Shown piece by piece: positions 1 to 14,645 of a stretch of DNA of 64,000 bases; the first letter of the stretch is position 1; every line of letters starts with the position of its first letter. The DNA comes from Lethocerus indicus (Eukaryota; Arthropoda; Insecta; Hemiptera; Belostomatidae), in contig JACDQD010000003.1 of the NCBI GenBank assembly GCA_019843655.1, positions 12,216,925-12,280,924 on the forward strand, in the 5' to 3' direction. The translations under genes and the position numbers were made by a program. Under the pieces are notes generated by a model, which worked only from the letters and a program-made list of their open reading frames with translations, did no database searches and had not been told where the DNA came from.

Positions 1-3000
1 CATTGTACCGGAATACTGGCCGGAATCAACCGCGGTTGGCGACTTGGCGCAATAAAAACACTATGGGGTACTAGCTACCTATTTTTCTCCCTCCCGGACG
101 CCCGCCGCGTGTTGTGCAACCTTCGTTCAAAAGGTAACGGCAAGAAATGGTTTTAGGGGGCCAAATTAACGGATCCGACAATTTCGGCACCGTTTGCCCA
201 ACCCCACGCAGTCTACACTACGAAACAAGGGCAACAAATCGGCCGTAACTTTCACTGGGTCCAAAAAGTGTTTCACAATTTCTGTGAGGAGCGGGCGAGC
301 TGATGAAATTTTAGAAAGGGGCCCACCCTCCTCCTCCCCAACCAACCAAGTCTCCCTCCAATCTTAAGTAATAACCTTTATGCAGCACACTGCCGAGTAA
401 TCGCCACAATGAGGACCGCAAGGCCGAGTGAAATCACAGTCAGAAACAAAAGTGTTAATGATAGCCAGAAACTCTAAAAAATAGTTTAGGACTCTCGTTT
501 AACTTTCATAAAATATTATACAGACTTTCAAGTTATTCATCTGAGTTTCATTTTTAAACCCACTCATCGATCAGTGACGACTCAATTTTCCCGCACAATG
601 TTTTCACGAAACATTTATGAATATATCAAAATAACAAGCGACAATCAAGATGCCATAAAGATTTTAGGAATTATTATATAATCGGAACGTTTAGATTAAA
701 ATTAGTAAGCAAGAAATGGACAACGCTATTTCTGAAGATTATATTTTCTTGTTATTTAAACGTTTATAGGATAAGGTATCAAAATAAGCACACTGCAATG
801 CTGAGAGGGCGACCTTGCGGCCACCTTAACATTGGCAATACAAGAGTGAGACTGGTTGACAGGTTGGCCTGCTTCCATTTGATATACACTAAACGTCAGG
901 GAATATAATCAAATATTGGTTTAATCAAAGTTTAACTACTAGCGACTTGATACAACTATAACCCTTTTTTATAAGGATATAAGGTATTTTTGCAGTTAAA
1001 TACTACAACAACAGTACGCTCCAGCCTCAACGTTTCTAGGGCAGTTTAGCCTACACATGTTCCGAACGCTATAATTGAGTCAGAATTAGTCAAATGTCGG
1101 TACCATCTCCATAATCTTCCTTCTGCTTCCCTGGCCTATTCTCTACCAGTTCGTTACTCCCTAAAAAAATATATGCTATTCCTATTAGATATTAAAGCGG
1201 AAATATTCGGCATAAAATATTAATTTCGACATAAAATATAAATGATTAATGTTCGGCATAAACAAATGATAATTTATCATATTTATAAAATATTCTGCAA
1301 AAAAAGGTGGTCATATTAGTACATGATAAAATACATCCTAGTAACAAGCATATCGCCAGAATGGTGTTTATCTATTCGTCTATTCGTGAACCCTTCGGGA
1401 ACCCCCCTTTTCTTAGGCCATGTCAGTTATGTGGCAACTCGTATGCGAATGAAGGAATGCCAGGACGATAACCAAATCAACTTTAACTTCCACGAAGTTG
1501 TGTTCACTTTACAGTAGAAAAATATAGATAGTAAGATTCCCGTCACTCTCATTCAAATGAATGCTTACCGAGCCTACTAAAAAGGCGGAACAAGACTTAA
1601 AAAAAGTTTTTGTCACGACGTCTCGCAATAGGACTCAATAGAATGCGGGTTCGGATGCGGCTCGCAATGTTAGCCTTGAATTAAATTGCCGCATCATCTG
1701 GATGCCGCCGCCCCTGGCACTCCACCAATCTCGGTTCTTTTCGTCTCTTCTCTCAATTCCAAATTACCAATTTACCTTTAAGCGCTCCCGGACTATGTTT
1801 TACTTCCGTGTTCGGAGCGAAAGTAGGAGCGAGCGACCCGCAGACCGCTCACGTGACACACCTGCCGTCACGCAGCCGCTCCACGCGGTCGGCTTCTGAT
1901 GATAGTGACGAGTTCACTACCCTTATACTGTATCCAGAGAGTACCATACTGCAAGAGTATTATTTGAAGAGCATATTATACTCAAAGCACTGTAAAGTCT
2001 CAGCTACCATGTACCACGAGGAAATAAATAATACATTTTCAACAATTCCTCCTATATATAAATATTCCGACAATGCGAGTGACCTCGACAGTTAAAAGTC
2101 CCATTCGAACAATGAACAAAACGACACGAATCAAACTTAGTGCTAAATAGTACACACAATTCAGTAGTATGTGACATGCAGGTTCATTGAAAATCAAGAA
2201 ATGTTGTCATGTAACGATGTAGACAGAAAGTCCCACGCCGGACAACGCCCAATATGGATCCTGGTTAAAATCCCAGGCCCAATATAAACGTGCTAAATAT
2301 AAGCGGTGGAAACACACCACGTTATTAATTATAGCCAGAGAAGCAAGTAAGCAATGCCGAGAAGGGTGTCAATAAACAACGAAACTAACTTATTACTCCA
2401 TTTCTGTAGAAGGAAATGCCCCGAATGCCCCGATGGAAGAGTATACAAATTTTAGAGAACAGTAGTATTAGTATAGAAGAAATACTCCGACTTCAATTAT
2501 GCTTTTATTTCGTATGGTGTCAACACTTCTTATTAACGCATATCAGGGAAAAATACCAGTCGTCAAGTTGTTTTCACCACAGAACCCATATAAGCCAATT
2601 ATAAGGCCAACTGTAATCGGGAATCAGATATGTACAAGTATCACAAAAGAGAGCAAGCCCATCATAAACATTTAAGCATCAAAGGCATTAAGGCCATTTT
2701 GATAAAGGCCCAGTATAAAATAACAGGGTTGATTACTAAATATGCGGCAACTTTAAAACAAAATACAAAGTGCATATACATAATAAGGTATTAGTACAAA
2801 ACAGCCAATGAATTGGTTGTTGGTAACAGTATTTGCGTAACCTTCAAGTTTTTCCCGATCAAATACCCATTTACTGGCCAAGGACGTAACTCTGTATTAT
2901 TACGACTTAAATCGCATCGAAATCATAACTGAAAATAAAAGACCGCATCACAAATCCACAAGGATATTCCAGTGTCGATACAAGCCTTACTGAAGGAGAT

Positions 3001-6000
3001 TCTTTCTATTCTCTTTCGAGCAGACCAAAGAGAAGTCTAATGACTTTCCCCAGAAGAGGCTCCAACGATTGGCGCAATTCGGTGAGAACTCCGTCATTAG
3101 CTTGGGCCGATGTGTCCCTCCTTTGCTTTCTCAATCTTTTTTCCTTTGCAAATGCTCGGGTAAACAAGAACTGTGCAATTTGTCATGTTTTATTGGAATA
3201 ACCACCCGTAAATAAAAATATTACTGTCGCATATAAGAAATGTAGATTGACGAGTTCGAAGGCATCCTTTTCACCCATAAGCGTAATTTTTCATTACTTT
3301 TCATATGTCTTTAACGTTCTTTGAAGACGTTTAGATCAGTACATGTGCTTTTCTTATTTCAGTGCTTTCATCTAACCTACACGGTTATTCCGTTACATTT
3401 TCCGTAAAACGGCGATACATTATATTACTATCTACGAGTTGTTACAAATACTTTGTTAAAGAACGAGATCAAGGTCTTGGTGAATGAAAGGGTCACAACT
3501 ACCCGACTGGAAGGTTTATGATTATGCCAATTTACAAACTAATGTCAGGCAATTTACGACACTAAACGGATGACATAACGACCATTTGAATGTCCCAAAA
3601 GCAACGGCCCAAGAGAATACGGCAACTACGTCTAATAAGTGGTGTGCATTTTATATCAACTTAAAAATACATAATTGTGTATATATATAAAAGAAAAATA
3701 AACGAGTACACTGGCAGTGAAGGTGTCTGGCGTAACTGGGAATGATATAATACTGCCGGGGGAGAGAGTTATACCTTAGCTAATTCTGGAGAGTGGTCGG
3801 TATATCCTATCCTCCCAACCAATGGAACAATTTTCACGGGAACAAATTTAACAAACCGGGCACGGCATAAAAATAACCTCAAAGCTAGACCGTACTTTAC
3901 AAAGATTCAGCAAATATTGTTCATTATATTAACCGGAAGCTTGTCCGCTTTGTAAGTGGCTCAACCAAGGCTGATCAACTCTCGGCACAACAGCTGTTCC
4001 ATGCAAACAATGAAGAAGGAGGGGAGTGTGAGCAACCACTCGTCCTTGAGGCAACGCCAATCGTTACGAAATCAAGAAGAATTCCAGAACGAGAATCGTC
4101 GCTTTTAAAAACGGTTTCGCACTGTAATTATTACCTTATGTATCACGGTAAGGAGACATCAGTGTCCTTAATTCCCGACCGCGAAAGGGGTCACCCACAC
4201 AACGAGTCTTGAAAGAGAGGACAGAAGCGTGGGCAAAAGCGGAAAGAACCTCTCAAATGCTCTAATATACACTCATGTAGTAGGAGAACAGAATCTTTTT
4301 TAAGCTCCAACAACTAATTGAAATTATGTAAAAATGTGGGAAAAGGCAAAATATGAAAAAATAGAGGAAGAACAGAGAAAATGTATTACTTCTAAGATTA
4401 ATGGTAACTATCACAATGAGGTAACTTACTGATTTGGAGAAAAATTCTTAAGAAACCTTAAAAGTCACCTGAAAATGTTAACTTACGTTCAACTGAGCAA
4501 TGCCCCTTTTTTTAAATAACAGGATAATATTTTATTTTGAACATTCAGATACCGAGTGCAACTAAAAACAATGATTTCACATCGCCCATTGTCCGTTTAT
4601 ATAGTTAAATGGGGTGGCCATATAATATTTTTATATGCAACAAATATACGAGGCATAAAACAACAATTTTACAGTCCAGAAACATGTCAATTACTCCGCT
4701 ATAATTCAAATTAATAAAAAACACACGCTAAATAAAATGTTCTCAGTTTAAATAGTTAGCAATGAAATAAGACCGGTCAAGAGACCGACCGGTTCGAAGA
4801 CTGTTAACAGAGGGTAATTCTCTTAAAAAACACTATAAGTGCCCAAGGAAGTAATAAATTATCTGATGAAATATACGTTCCCTCAATTCGATCGACAACC
4901 TGCAACGTAGGATTGCGCTGTAGGCCAAACAAAAAGTGACGCCACTACTCGAACGTCACTAGGGTCAGCTGTTCGGCTCTATCTTGCACTCGGCCCCACA
5001 GAGCTTCTGGCCCATGTTCAACATTGGGAACTTCGCGCATTCAGTTCATTATGGGAACACCAAAGGAACGCCGCGTTAAAGGCAGGACAGACCAACCGTG
5101 TCAAATTCAAGCCAGTTTCATTCCTATATACTACCCGGTGTGAAGAATCGTAAATATCGGAAAACGATAGTGTACCTTACACTACAAAGGCTATAACGTG
5201 ATCCGAAACTTGCTGCATCTACCACCGATGGAGTCATTGACATCGCGGCACCCAATTCATTTAATCGATCATTACATATGCACCTCTCATGCCTGAAACA
5301 GATTCCTCCTTCACGTAGGACTTATTTCTCGCAGATATTACAATTGAATAGTGTTACAGGGAAGGATCTTCGGTCTCCACTCTTTATGTTTTGAGTTTCA
5401 AAAACAAAAGCGGAAACAGCGTAATATCTCCGCATACTTAGGCGACCTAGGGAATGGAAAACGCATGGAATCAAAATTGTCTTGCAAAAAACAACCGAAA
5501 TATAATATGAACGGGCGCAGATTATCAGGTGGGTTTTCTCTTGGAATAGATTGGTCCCTATTCATAAGTTCAGTATTAAATATTTAGTACGGTAATAGTT
5601 TGTACACATGTGGCCACGTCGGCATCTCGCGGGTAATAATAGCAAAATGTCAGCCTGACATTAATTAGTTCAAGAGATGATACAACCGCAATAATGATAC
5701 GTGCAGCCGACGCAGAGTGTTAATTTACCACACCTGAACGAATTTTGGAATCGGTACAAATACTTCATACAAATTGTTTTGAATAATCGTTAAATGTTCA
5801 CATGCCCGATGTATAAAAATTGGTAATCGTAGACAGGATCGAATATATCGGGAACAGAATATTATTTCGTATTTTTTCAAAACAAATAATATGTTTTGGA
5901 TAACCAATTTGTGTCGGAAATACTTTACCCCGTTGGCCTCAATGAACTAAATTAAATTTATAGCAATTAAAATAAATGCAAATCTATTGAGAAGAGAACA

Positions 6001-7690
6001 CCAACTGCAAAGGGAAACTCTTTTTACTTATTCCTTTCAAAGAATAGCAATATGACAGAGAAATTTGAATAGTACGGGGCGGCAACAAATAGGGCTTCGA
6101 TAATCAGGGCAAGTATAGGTGTATAGGTGAGTCCTAAAGGTTTTTTCTCCTATAATAGGATCAGGCCGACCAACCCATACTCTTTGTTAAAGAAAAGTTC
6201 CCCTTTTATGAATGGGGCAACTATTGGATAATAAGAAGAGGGAGGAAGGGGTGCGAGAACGCTACGGGGTTCTTCCCAACCACCGTCCATATATACAGCG
6301 ACCTTCCAACCATATCCGGGTCCTTTAACCACATTCCTTAAATCCCTTCTACACCACCCGCAATATAGTAGCACTGCGCATCTACTGGTGGAAGCTCCGA
6401 AAATGAAGTTTCACATATTTCCATTAGTTTGTGAAGTTGTGAAAATCGTAATAACTTACATTAAACACACAAGGTACAGCGAAATCCATTTACAAATTTG
6501 AAAAAATAACAGAGAGAATCTCCACACTCTAAATGAAGTTCTTATGTATCCACAACATAATGACGACCAGTGATAATGTTTAACGTTAGTTCACTACATC
6601 CATAAGTGAGCCTTGCCTATTTATGTACCATTAACAGTATTAAGTTTAACTACTGTTCATATAATGTTTGCACCAGCTATTACGATCATTTAAAATTTCA
6701 ATATATAAATGAATGCCTAAGAGTCCTTCCCTCAACGACTACTGCCTCAGACAAACTTCCTTCTACAACGGTAAAATCTAAAATGGACGATTGCAGGTTA
6801 CTATTCCCGCGGATCCCTTTAGCGCTTTTACGTAAGTCATTTACAATTGCAAATGAATGGAATACTCGTAGAACCGAGCGGAGAAAGTAGAACTCTCACG
6901 GGGCCTAATGTGGGGCAGCCACGCACATTTCCGCAACGCGACAGAACTGATTATATTCGTTATCAAGAAGGTGCGGCGTCCGCTCTTCGATTACAACAGT
7001 GCCGCTGAAATTACGAAACGGCCTATAATATTTCTAATAACATTATCGCGGGGTTTAAACGTTTTTGTTCGATATAAATGCTACGGAGAAAAACAAAGGC
7101 GAACTAAGTCATTGCACTTGTCATTGGAGATAATTTCGGGAATAGCCCCATACTTGCCATATATCATTATTATAACGTTAATTGACCTATTTAATTATTC
7201 GATGTTAACACCATTTATTCTTCTCACTGGTACCTCCCCGCAAATCTTCGTTAAGGTTCTTTTCCTCGTTTCTGAGCAAAGTACCCGTCCCTGTCCCGCT
7301 ACGTAGGGGAGTGCGCGTAGTCTACATTGACGGCAAATTTATTACAGTAATACCGGCCTAGTACGTTCATTAAGAAAATAAACAAATAGTCTATACTGAT
7401 ATGCAATAATGAGGGATACGGGGTTTGTAACAACATTAGACAGCCCTAGGCTGGATCTTCTCTCCGAGAATAAGTCCTCTCCTGGAATCGTGCCACTATA
7501 CTTAAAAAAAGCCTGGAGAAATACCTTTTGTGATGCGCATTACAAATCTACGTAGTTAACGTGCAGCATTAACATATACACAACTCCATACGGTGTCTCC
7601 ACCACGACAATATACCCCATAACATAATTATACCACAATGATGAGGTTGTAAACTGGTCCTGCCACCTCCTCCCTCCCACCATCCTCTCA

Positions 7691-7692
<2 letters not shown>

Positions 7693-7779
<87 letters not shown>
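7693..7779. repeat. (CT)n microsatellite, about 43 units
   Basis: Uninterrupted CT dinucleotides for about 87 bases, preceded by a CT/CC-rich lead-in (about 7660-7692). On the minus strand this reads GAGAGA, the sequence bound by GAGA-factor-type proteins in insects. Binding here is inference only. Confidence 0.97.
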
Positions 7780-7782
<3 letters not shown>

Positions 7783-9916
7783 ATCTAATTAATCTGTTAA
7801 AAAATCGCTGTGAGAGCAAAGTGCGTGTCTGGAACCTGGACGCGCCCTAGGAAATTATCCAGAATAATTCTATAAATAACTCAGTTCGAATTTCACTCTC
7901 GAAAAGTAGAACATTAGGCCCCATGAATTTTCGATGAAGATTCAATAACAAAGAACAATGCCCTCATCCTGGCTAGTAATAGTAGCGTCCTAGTTTTGGT
8001 TACACTCCAAAAACAAGCCCCCCCCTTACCCCTTCAAAACACATAAAATAAACTCTACCTCACCAGCACTCATGATCAACACCAACTCGGACAGAAGAGA
8101 CATTAGAAATCAAGGCAGTAATAATTATTCAAATTTTAGGCAGTACCTTCTAACAAGTATTCGCGAAACACGAATACTACATTACCTGATGAAGTATTCA
8201 TCGGCGCCTTCAATAATTAAATGCCGATAATTTTATATATACCCTTTATTTAATCAAATTCAATGGCGATAATCTGTCTCGTTGCAAACATTGAAAGTAC
8301 CATAATTCACAACGAAACAAACAGAAACTGAACAGACCTCTCCGTGTTTTTACAGGATATAAACATTCCGTAAAACAGTTACAAGAAAGGATCTGGATAC
8401 AAATCCAAAACGACAAGTAGATTCCTAAATCAAAATGGGGTTGTCCGTCGGTAAAGTGGCGCAAACTAGAAAGTCTGAGTCCAAGAAAGGAAAGGGACCT
8501 CCCCACCTAATAATAGTCTAGGACTAGACCAGTTGAATTAAAACGCTCGCTTCAACACGGGTAAAAAGGTGGACCGTACAAATCATTCTAAATATTTCTT
8601 TTTTCGGGAACAGCGATCATTAAGAACATTACGGGTATGCCAGGTACTGGGGAAGGAATGAAAGGGAAATAAACTGAATAAATGGGAATGTTAAATAAAA
8701 GCCAAAGTTAAAAGATCAGATGCGTGGAGGATGGGACAACGATCGAAACCTTTCGATAAGATAAGGAGAAAAATAGTCGTTACTACTCACTGGGCCTGTT
8801 TCGCGATGTCATGTTTTGTCATTAACCAACAGAAAGAAATGCTACTAACTAAGCGGGCACTGTGTCAGATTTAAATACAATCTGTATTCGCTCCATTTGA
8901 AATTAGAACAAGTGAAATGAAGACTATTTTTATTTTTTTTAGAAAATGAAACTAAACTGAATATGCCAATTATGGTATCATATGTAAATACTGTTAGCGA
9001 TAAAGACAGAATACGACAAGATAATGTGATAATATAATAAAATGATTATAAAATAATAAGATAATATACTGTTTAATAACACAGTAGTTCCGAACCGAGT
9101 TGAAAATCGGCACATCGACCACGTTATCTCGCTATAGAAAAAAGCGGACTGCAAATTGGTTCAAAACACTCGACGTTTCTTTTAGAATACTAACCTTGAA
9201 CCGATGATCATCGGTAGCATGATGCACGCACGCGTACCCACCACTGATGCATTAATGTGAGCGACCTGTATCATTACCTTAATGTTACGAACATGCAAAC
9301 TAGCAAAGAAATGTATTTAAATTAAAAACGAAATCATTTCATCATCTGAAGGTTGTATCAGGACACATTATTTTTAACTGGCCTTCTCAACATCGAGCCA
9401 GTGCAGTAAATAATTTAACGCGGTAAAATAACATTACGCGGCCTGGTTATGAGACGGAAGTAAATGTTGGAAACCGGAGGATATGAGGTAGGAGAATGTT
9501 GGTATAAGTGATGCAATGGAAAACGGGTGTAAACGTCGTAAAACAGAGAAGCGCGTTGATGGTCCAGTCCAATTATAGTATTCTCGAGACGGCCCGCGTA
9601 GCTCCCAAGAAAACGTTTTCGACTCAACGATGACCGAGCCCAAATTTAAGATTAAAAATTGAAGTTTTAAAAATTATCACTTAATGGATTAATTACAAAT
9701 ATGAGCCACACGTGCATAGTACTTCATTCGATTGAAGTGTTCGAAGAAAATGAAATCCGCAGACTTTCAGTTTGGGGGAAAGAAACATTATATTCCTACT
9801 ACATTTAATTCTTACAAAAAGGGAAAATCTAAACATAAGTTAAATCTAGTTCAAAAGGGAAGTACAAACACTTAATTCTCTTTGCTCAGTTCTCAGACCT
9901 ACTTTAACTCTGTCTA

Positions 9917-9940
9917 TTAGACTATAATACTATAGTCTAA
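9917..9940. repeat. Short palindrome (10-bp arms, 4-base loop)
   Basis: TTAGACTATA at 9917-9926 pairs perfectly with TATAGTCTAA at 9931-9940. No function is assigned. Confidence 0.85.
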
Positions 9941-9944
9941 TACC

Positions 9945-9982
9945 TTAAGCTTAAATAATAATAATAATAATAATAAGCTTAA
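9945..9982. repeat. (ATA)n flanked by matching AAGCTTAA palindromes
   Basis: An ATA trinucleotide run of about 23 bases sits between AAGCTTAA copies on each side, directly next to the 9917-9940 palindrome. It is simple-sequence DNA with no gene. Confidence 0.85.
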
Positions 9983-10490
9983 ATAGTCACAGAACGAAAA
10001 CAAAATAAAGTTGTGAACAAAATGGGCATTAGAAACAAAATCTTTACTCCTAAATATGTATTGTACAATAGACCCGAAGTGAAGTCAAATAACCCTATAT
10101 TAGCAGTTATTATTATTGCGAGGAAACTTTAGATTAGAGCATTTCACCGATTGTGGTCATGGGTCGCGGTACCTATCTAATTAGGGACAGCACGCGAACA
10201 ATGTCCTAAAAAGTCCTCCAAACTTAAACGGGAACTAACCTTACCAGGATGCTCAACGCTCACGTTAGTAACAATGAGTGGCGTGTAATTCGGTCTTCAG
10301 TTCAGAAACTTGGAAACATATTTCATACATTGTTAATCCCGTAATATTACTTTTTTGAGGGGCGAAAAATCACTGAACATAAATTTAAACATTTAATTTT
10401 TGTCTCAGTATTATCTACGAGCTCATGAAAGATGTACCTTCAGTGTTCTCCCGACGCACGCTTAAGAGACTCACTCATCTACTGACGGAG

Positions 10491-10540
10491 CGCCTGAAGA
10501 TGGCGATAGATAAGTCAAAACCTGTATAGCATATAAGACC
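10491..10540 (+). repeat. Degenerate retroelement-like tail
   Basis: CTGAAGATGGC followed about 20 bases later by CAAAACCTG recalls the 3' tails of arthropod CR1-like LINEs and derived SINEs (CTGAAGATG...GAAACCGGT). It resembles the tails near 25.0, 26.0 and 29.3 kb. The match is partial and no reverse transcriptase frame is present, so this would be a decayed end fragment. Confidence 0.3.
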
Positions 10541-11094
10541 AAATCAAGAGACAGAAGTTCGACAGAATTATTGTATTCCAGGACATACCCAACTAATGCA
10601 TAGCCATCTAGTTATTAACCCAGAAACCCTTTGAAGATATTCAAACCATACCGGAGAAGAAAAGAAAGGGGACGCATATAGATTCAAAGAAGAAACCAAA
10701 AGCAGAGACAAAGCACCATTGTTCTAATAGACAATATAAATAAATGGTAAAATGTAAATAAAACATATTAGTAGAAAAATATAAAAAGGCCTGCGGATGT
10801 GATATCACGTGCTAACAGACATTTTCGAGGATATCACATTCTATTCCCGGAAGTACACCGGAAAACTAGTACATATGGAAGTGTACTACGTAATAATTCT
10901 GGTAGATACAATATCTTTTTCTAAACAGGTTACGTAGTTTTCTTGATCCCTGTATGATAAATTGACCCTGCAGCGCGGTAATAAACGCCGAGTAAAAACC
11001 AGAATAAACAAGTAGTTCAAAATAATCGCTTATGAAGGTAGTTCCACTTATCCGACGTCATTTTTCGGAGTCAAGCGTTCTAATATAATATCTT

Positions 11095-11290
11095 CGCCGA
11101 ACGGTCGTGACGTCCGTTCGGGGATCGGTCCGTTCCCCGGCCGACGGCAGAAAAAAGCGAGCCACCTTCGCGTACAAGATCACGACGGTGAACCGACCGG
11201 TTTCGCCCACTCGGGATCCGGGCCAGCACTTCTGCGCCGGACTCATCTCGCCCCAACGCTAATCCGACCCCCTCCCAATGAACGGAAACG
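11095..11290. other. GC-rich, CpG-dense patch of unknown nature
   Basis: About 200 bases of GC-rich sequence with dozens of CpGs stand out sharply from the AT-rich surroundings. At least two frames are open across most of it, one on each strand: minus 11058-11246, 62 codons from an ATG, and a plus-strand frame ending at about 11263 that codes a Lys/Arg-rich segment. No flanking splice signals persuade me and I recognise no domain. It could be an isolated exon, a decayed transposon coding piece or a small CpG island. Confidence 0.35.
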
Positions 11291-12277
11291 GACTTAAGCG
11301 TGACCTCAGGGATGAGTCATATCCAGGAGATACTCTCCGAACGCAGGCCGATACCGAGCAGTATCTAGGACGAACTGAATGTTAAGTGGAAACCAAATTT
11401 AAGGTGTCATATTGACTAATATTACAACGTACATTATATAATATATTACACTCTATGTATGCATCGGACATGTCGGAGTTTATACGTATGCAAATTATAA
11501 AAATACAATTACTCTCTTTATTTATCGCTATAAACTCTACTCTGCTCGTTAAGAATTACGAAAAGAAAAGACGACCCGTTCGAGATATCCAATACTAGTC
11601 AATTATAGCTAAAAGATAAATAAGGATCTAACACAGATGAATGCGGATTTGAATACTGAAACGAGTGGATATTGAAAGAACACAACCCTGAATTCATTTC
11701 GATGACGTATACCTCCCGTTTTTAATGAAAACGCGTTCAGAAATTAATATAAATTACTGAGACGTAACAGTAAATTCGTTCCGTTGATACGGAATGATTA
11801 ATTACAGAGATTTAATAATAGACAATAGGGAACATCCTACGACCGAACTTCCGAGCTAATTACTGAAGTTCATGATGTTCACATCAACATAAGATCAAAT
11901 AACGGGGTTACTTCCAAAATCATTATGAAAAGCTTAAAAAGTATATTATTACTATACAGTATAGAACATTCAAAAATAAAAGTATTCGGTAATGCGTTTG
12001 ATTTTCAACGCTGGTACACTTTTCCATTAGTTGCAAATTTGATTTTTTTTTAATCGAACTCTATTTGAACGCTAACTCTGAGGCTACCAACTCCAATGTA
12101 AATTTCAGGATAGGAGGTCTAACGCTCCAGCAGCCGGATAACGGTCCCGGACTGCATACATAAAATATAAACACCTTACGGTATACCACGTAGAGATCAA
12201 TTTACAAAATCTACAGTCCGAGTACTGTATCTTGGAGGTTGGTTAACCTCAGAGCGTTATTTAAAAAACTCAGACAA

Positions 12278-12302
12278 CTTATCTTCGAAGAGCGAAGATA
12301 AG
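12278..12302. repeat. Perfect hairpin, 10-bp stem, 5-base loop
   Basis: CTTATCTTCG at 12278-12287 pairs perfectly with CGAAGATAAG at 12293-12302 across loop AAGAG. No T-run or gene end nearby gives it a role. Confidence 0.8.
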
Positions 12303-12597
12303 CGCGACCTTCAACGACCAATTGGGTACAGGTCCAAGTTTATTTGAATTTAAAAACACGTTCTGCCAGCTTTTACTAGCCCCAAACGTTATCTGAATGA
12401 TAGACTCGAGTCTGCGACTATGGTTGACAGTACCAATTACAACACGACAAAATGCATTTAAGCGACCCCGTCGTAAACGCATATATCATAACTGGAAGTA
12501 ATGCGAAAACTGTACTACACCTCACTGAACCTACCAAGCCGTCAGGAAAGGATATAAACATAAATTTATGAGTAATATAAATATATTTTGTTTGCAA

Positions 12598-12619
12598 ATA
12601 TATATATATATATATATAT
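12598..12619. repeat. (TA)n microsatellite
   Basis: Eleven uninterrupted TA units in gene-free sequence. Confidence 0.95.
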
Positions 12620-13955
12620 GGAAATAATAATGATTAATGACTAGTTTTGAAACCTGAATACATGATTAAACAGGCTAAGTGCCGAGCCATTTTTCAACAG
12701 CGAAGTGTAAAAGCAAGACTCTTTGAAGCAAATATTAAATATGTAAAATTAAGTTCTACGTCAGCGTCACTTTCATCGCCCGAAGGACAGGGGAAAACAG
12801 AAAGCGAACGATAAGGCAAAAATATAGCAGCAGAAATGGCATCCCAGTAGTAACAGAGTAAGTTTCTATCCATGCTAAATGCGGGACGAAGAGGAAATCA
12901 CAGGACCTAATGGCCACGGCATAAAACGGCTTCGTCCCAATATAGGAAATCCAATCAGGTCGTCTCCTTTAGACGTCATCAAAGCCTGTAAGTTTATAAA
13001 CATCTCGTGCAGTTGTACCAAGTTCAGAGCGAGCCGATCCAACGACTCTCCCCAGTTCGGTCGCTTTCTAAATAAATTGGAACGCTCGAGTCCGAGCCCC
13101 GTAAGTAACCCGACCCGACCCCGCTTGCGCAAATCTCACCCGAATTGCTTACACCAGAGGCCCGGCAGAGTATGAACACGAAATGGAATGGTTTTGGATG
13201 AAGAGGGGTCCATGAGGGGGTCCGGAATATCATTTGTGCTGTTGTCTGTTTGCTAATGACCGGTAATGTTTATTATATATTACTTATAGCTAAACCACAC
13301 TCTTTTTCTCACATTTACTGTGTTTTTATAATATGAAAGATACAAGTGAGAAATAAATGTATATCAGGTGTATCTAGAACCGATTTTCGAAAAACCTAAA
13401 GGAAGGCGACATCCTAGTGTTTATTGATTTATGTTACTATCCTGGAAACTCCACGCATGTTTCGCACACGGGAGTCGATAAACCACGCTATTAGTTCCGC
13501 TTATGACAAATAGGTACCGGTGAACTGAGTTATTAATATGATCAACGACACAACAGCGGTAATCATTACACATTGTTGCAATAACTTATGTAACACGAAC
13601 GCAAATGATTATACAAATTTTAATTAAAAACAAAATAAACATAGCACGATATTTAACCTTGACCCCCTACTAGTTTAATCGCGATCGCAAAGGTATTTGC
13701 CTCATCTCGTTAAACCTTAAGAAAAAATGCGAGTGATAAACATAAATTCCATCATTAGGACAGAATTAACCAGCGGGTCGCAATATTAATGTGGGACAAG
13801 GCTGCACACCGTAACCTCTTCCATGCATCAATTGAACTGTGTTAAGGTGAAACGTACTATCGGTCAAACGAATATTTTAGCAAAAAAGTATTGTCCATTA
13901 CCTAAAAACTAAATGCCTAGCATAAGAATCAGGAAATATCCGAATAAAAGATTAA

Positions 13956-13976
13956 TCCGCACCATAACGGTGCGGA
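13956..13976. repeat. Perfect GC-rich hairpin, 8-bp stem
   Basis: TCCGCACC at 13956-13963 pairs with GGTGCGGA at 13969-13976 around a 5-base loop. It stands out because the flanks are AT-rich. No function is assigned. Confidence 0.8.
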
Positions 13977-14218
13977 ACTTAACCATAAATCAGGTGATAT
14001 ACTTTTAGCCGAAAAAATGGAGTTCGTGGTCTACTTGTTCCAAACCAACGAGAGGAGACAGAATAACCTACAATACATATAAAGCATGAACTACGCATTC
14101 GTCGGTTTTAACACTCCCCAGGGAATTTTCTTCTGGAAACGGCGATACGCTATAAACCGGGGGACGGGAAAGTAAAAAAATAGAAAAATAAGAGGAGGGG
14201 GCGGACGCAGCTGTTAAA

Positions 14219-14446
14219 ATGGGGCTAGGAGGAGGAGGTGGAGATGGGATACAACAAACCTGTTCCCCCATGGCAGTGGGGCGCACGCTCCCCTCGGTGA
14301 CAGCAACCCCATCAGCTGATCACAACCCAGCTGATGCCCCGGCCCAACCCAATCGATTTCCCCCCCCCCGCCCGCCCGCCTTACTAACTCCTGTACACCG
14401 ATGGCCCCTCTCGTCCCGTGTCCCGCTTCACGTGCACTTACAATAG
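14219..14446 (+). other. GC-rich Gly/Pro-coding open frame, doubtful
   Basis: A plus-strand frame of 75 codons starts at an ATG inside a GC-rich patch. It would encode a Gly-rich start (LGGGGGDG) and a Pro-rich middle (PPPRPP) read from a poly-C run. Low-complexity composition alone can produce this. No splice donor, homology or upstream exon is visible. It may be a UTR, promoter or isolated exon of an unseen gene. Confidence 0.15.
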
Positions 14447-14645
14447 CTCGGTGAATATAATTAGAGCGAAATTATAAGCTACTACCGAATACGCTTATCG
14501 TTTTATGCCTTTACTTTATTTCACCGCTGAGTTAAAGGTTCGACGCGGCTTTTCAAATCCAAAAATTAACCGAAACGTCACGCAGCACTCTGGTCCGGCC
14601 CTTCCCAGACACCTACATTACAGTGTCCACAGTCGAAGGGCCCGA

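Noticed and set aside
6908..7306. 132-codon plus-strand frame, the longest in the left third
   Set aside because: Hydrophobic/basic composition typical of AT-rich chance frames, no recognised domain, no splice or promoter context.
12875..13233. Three overlapping open frames on both strands
   Set aside because: Mutual overlap on opposite strands and no family match; slightly higher GC lowers stop frequency. Kept only as a weak possibility.
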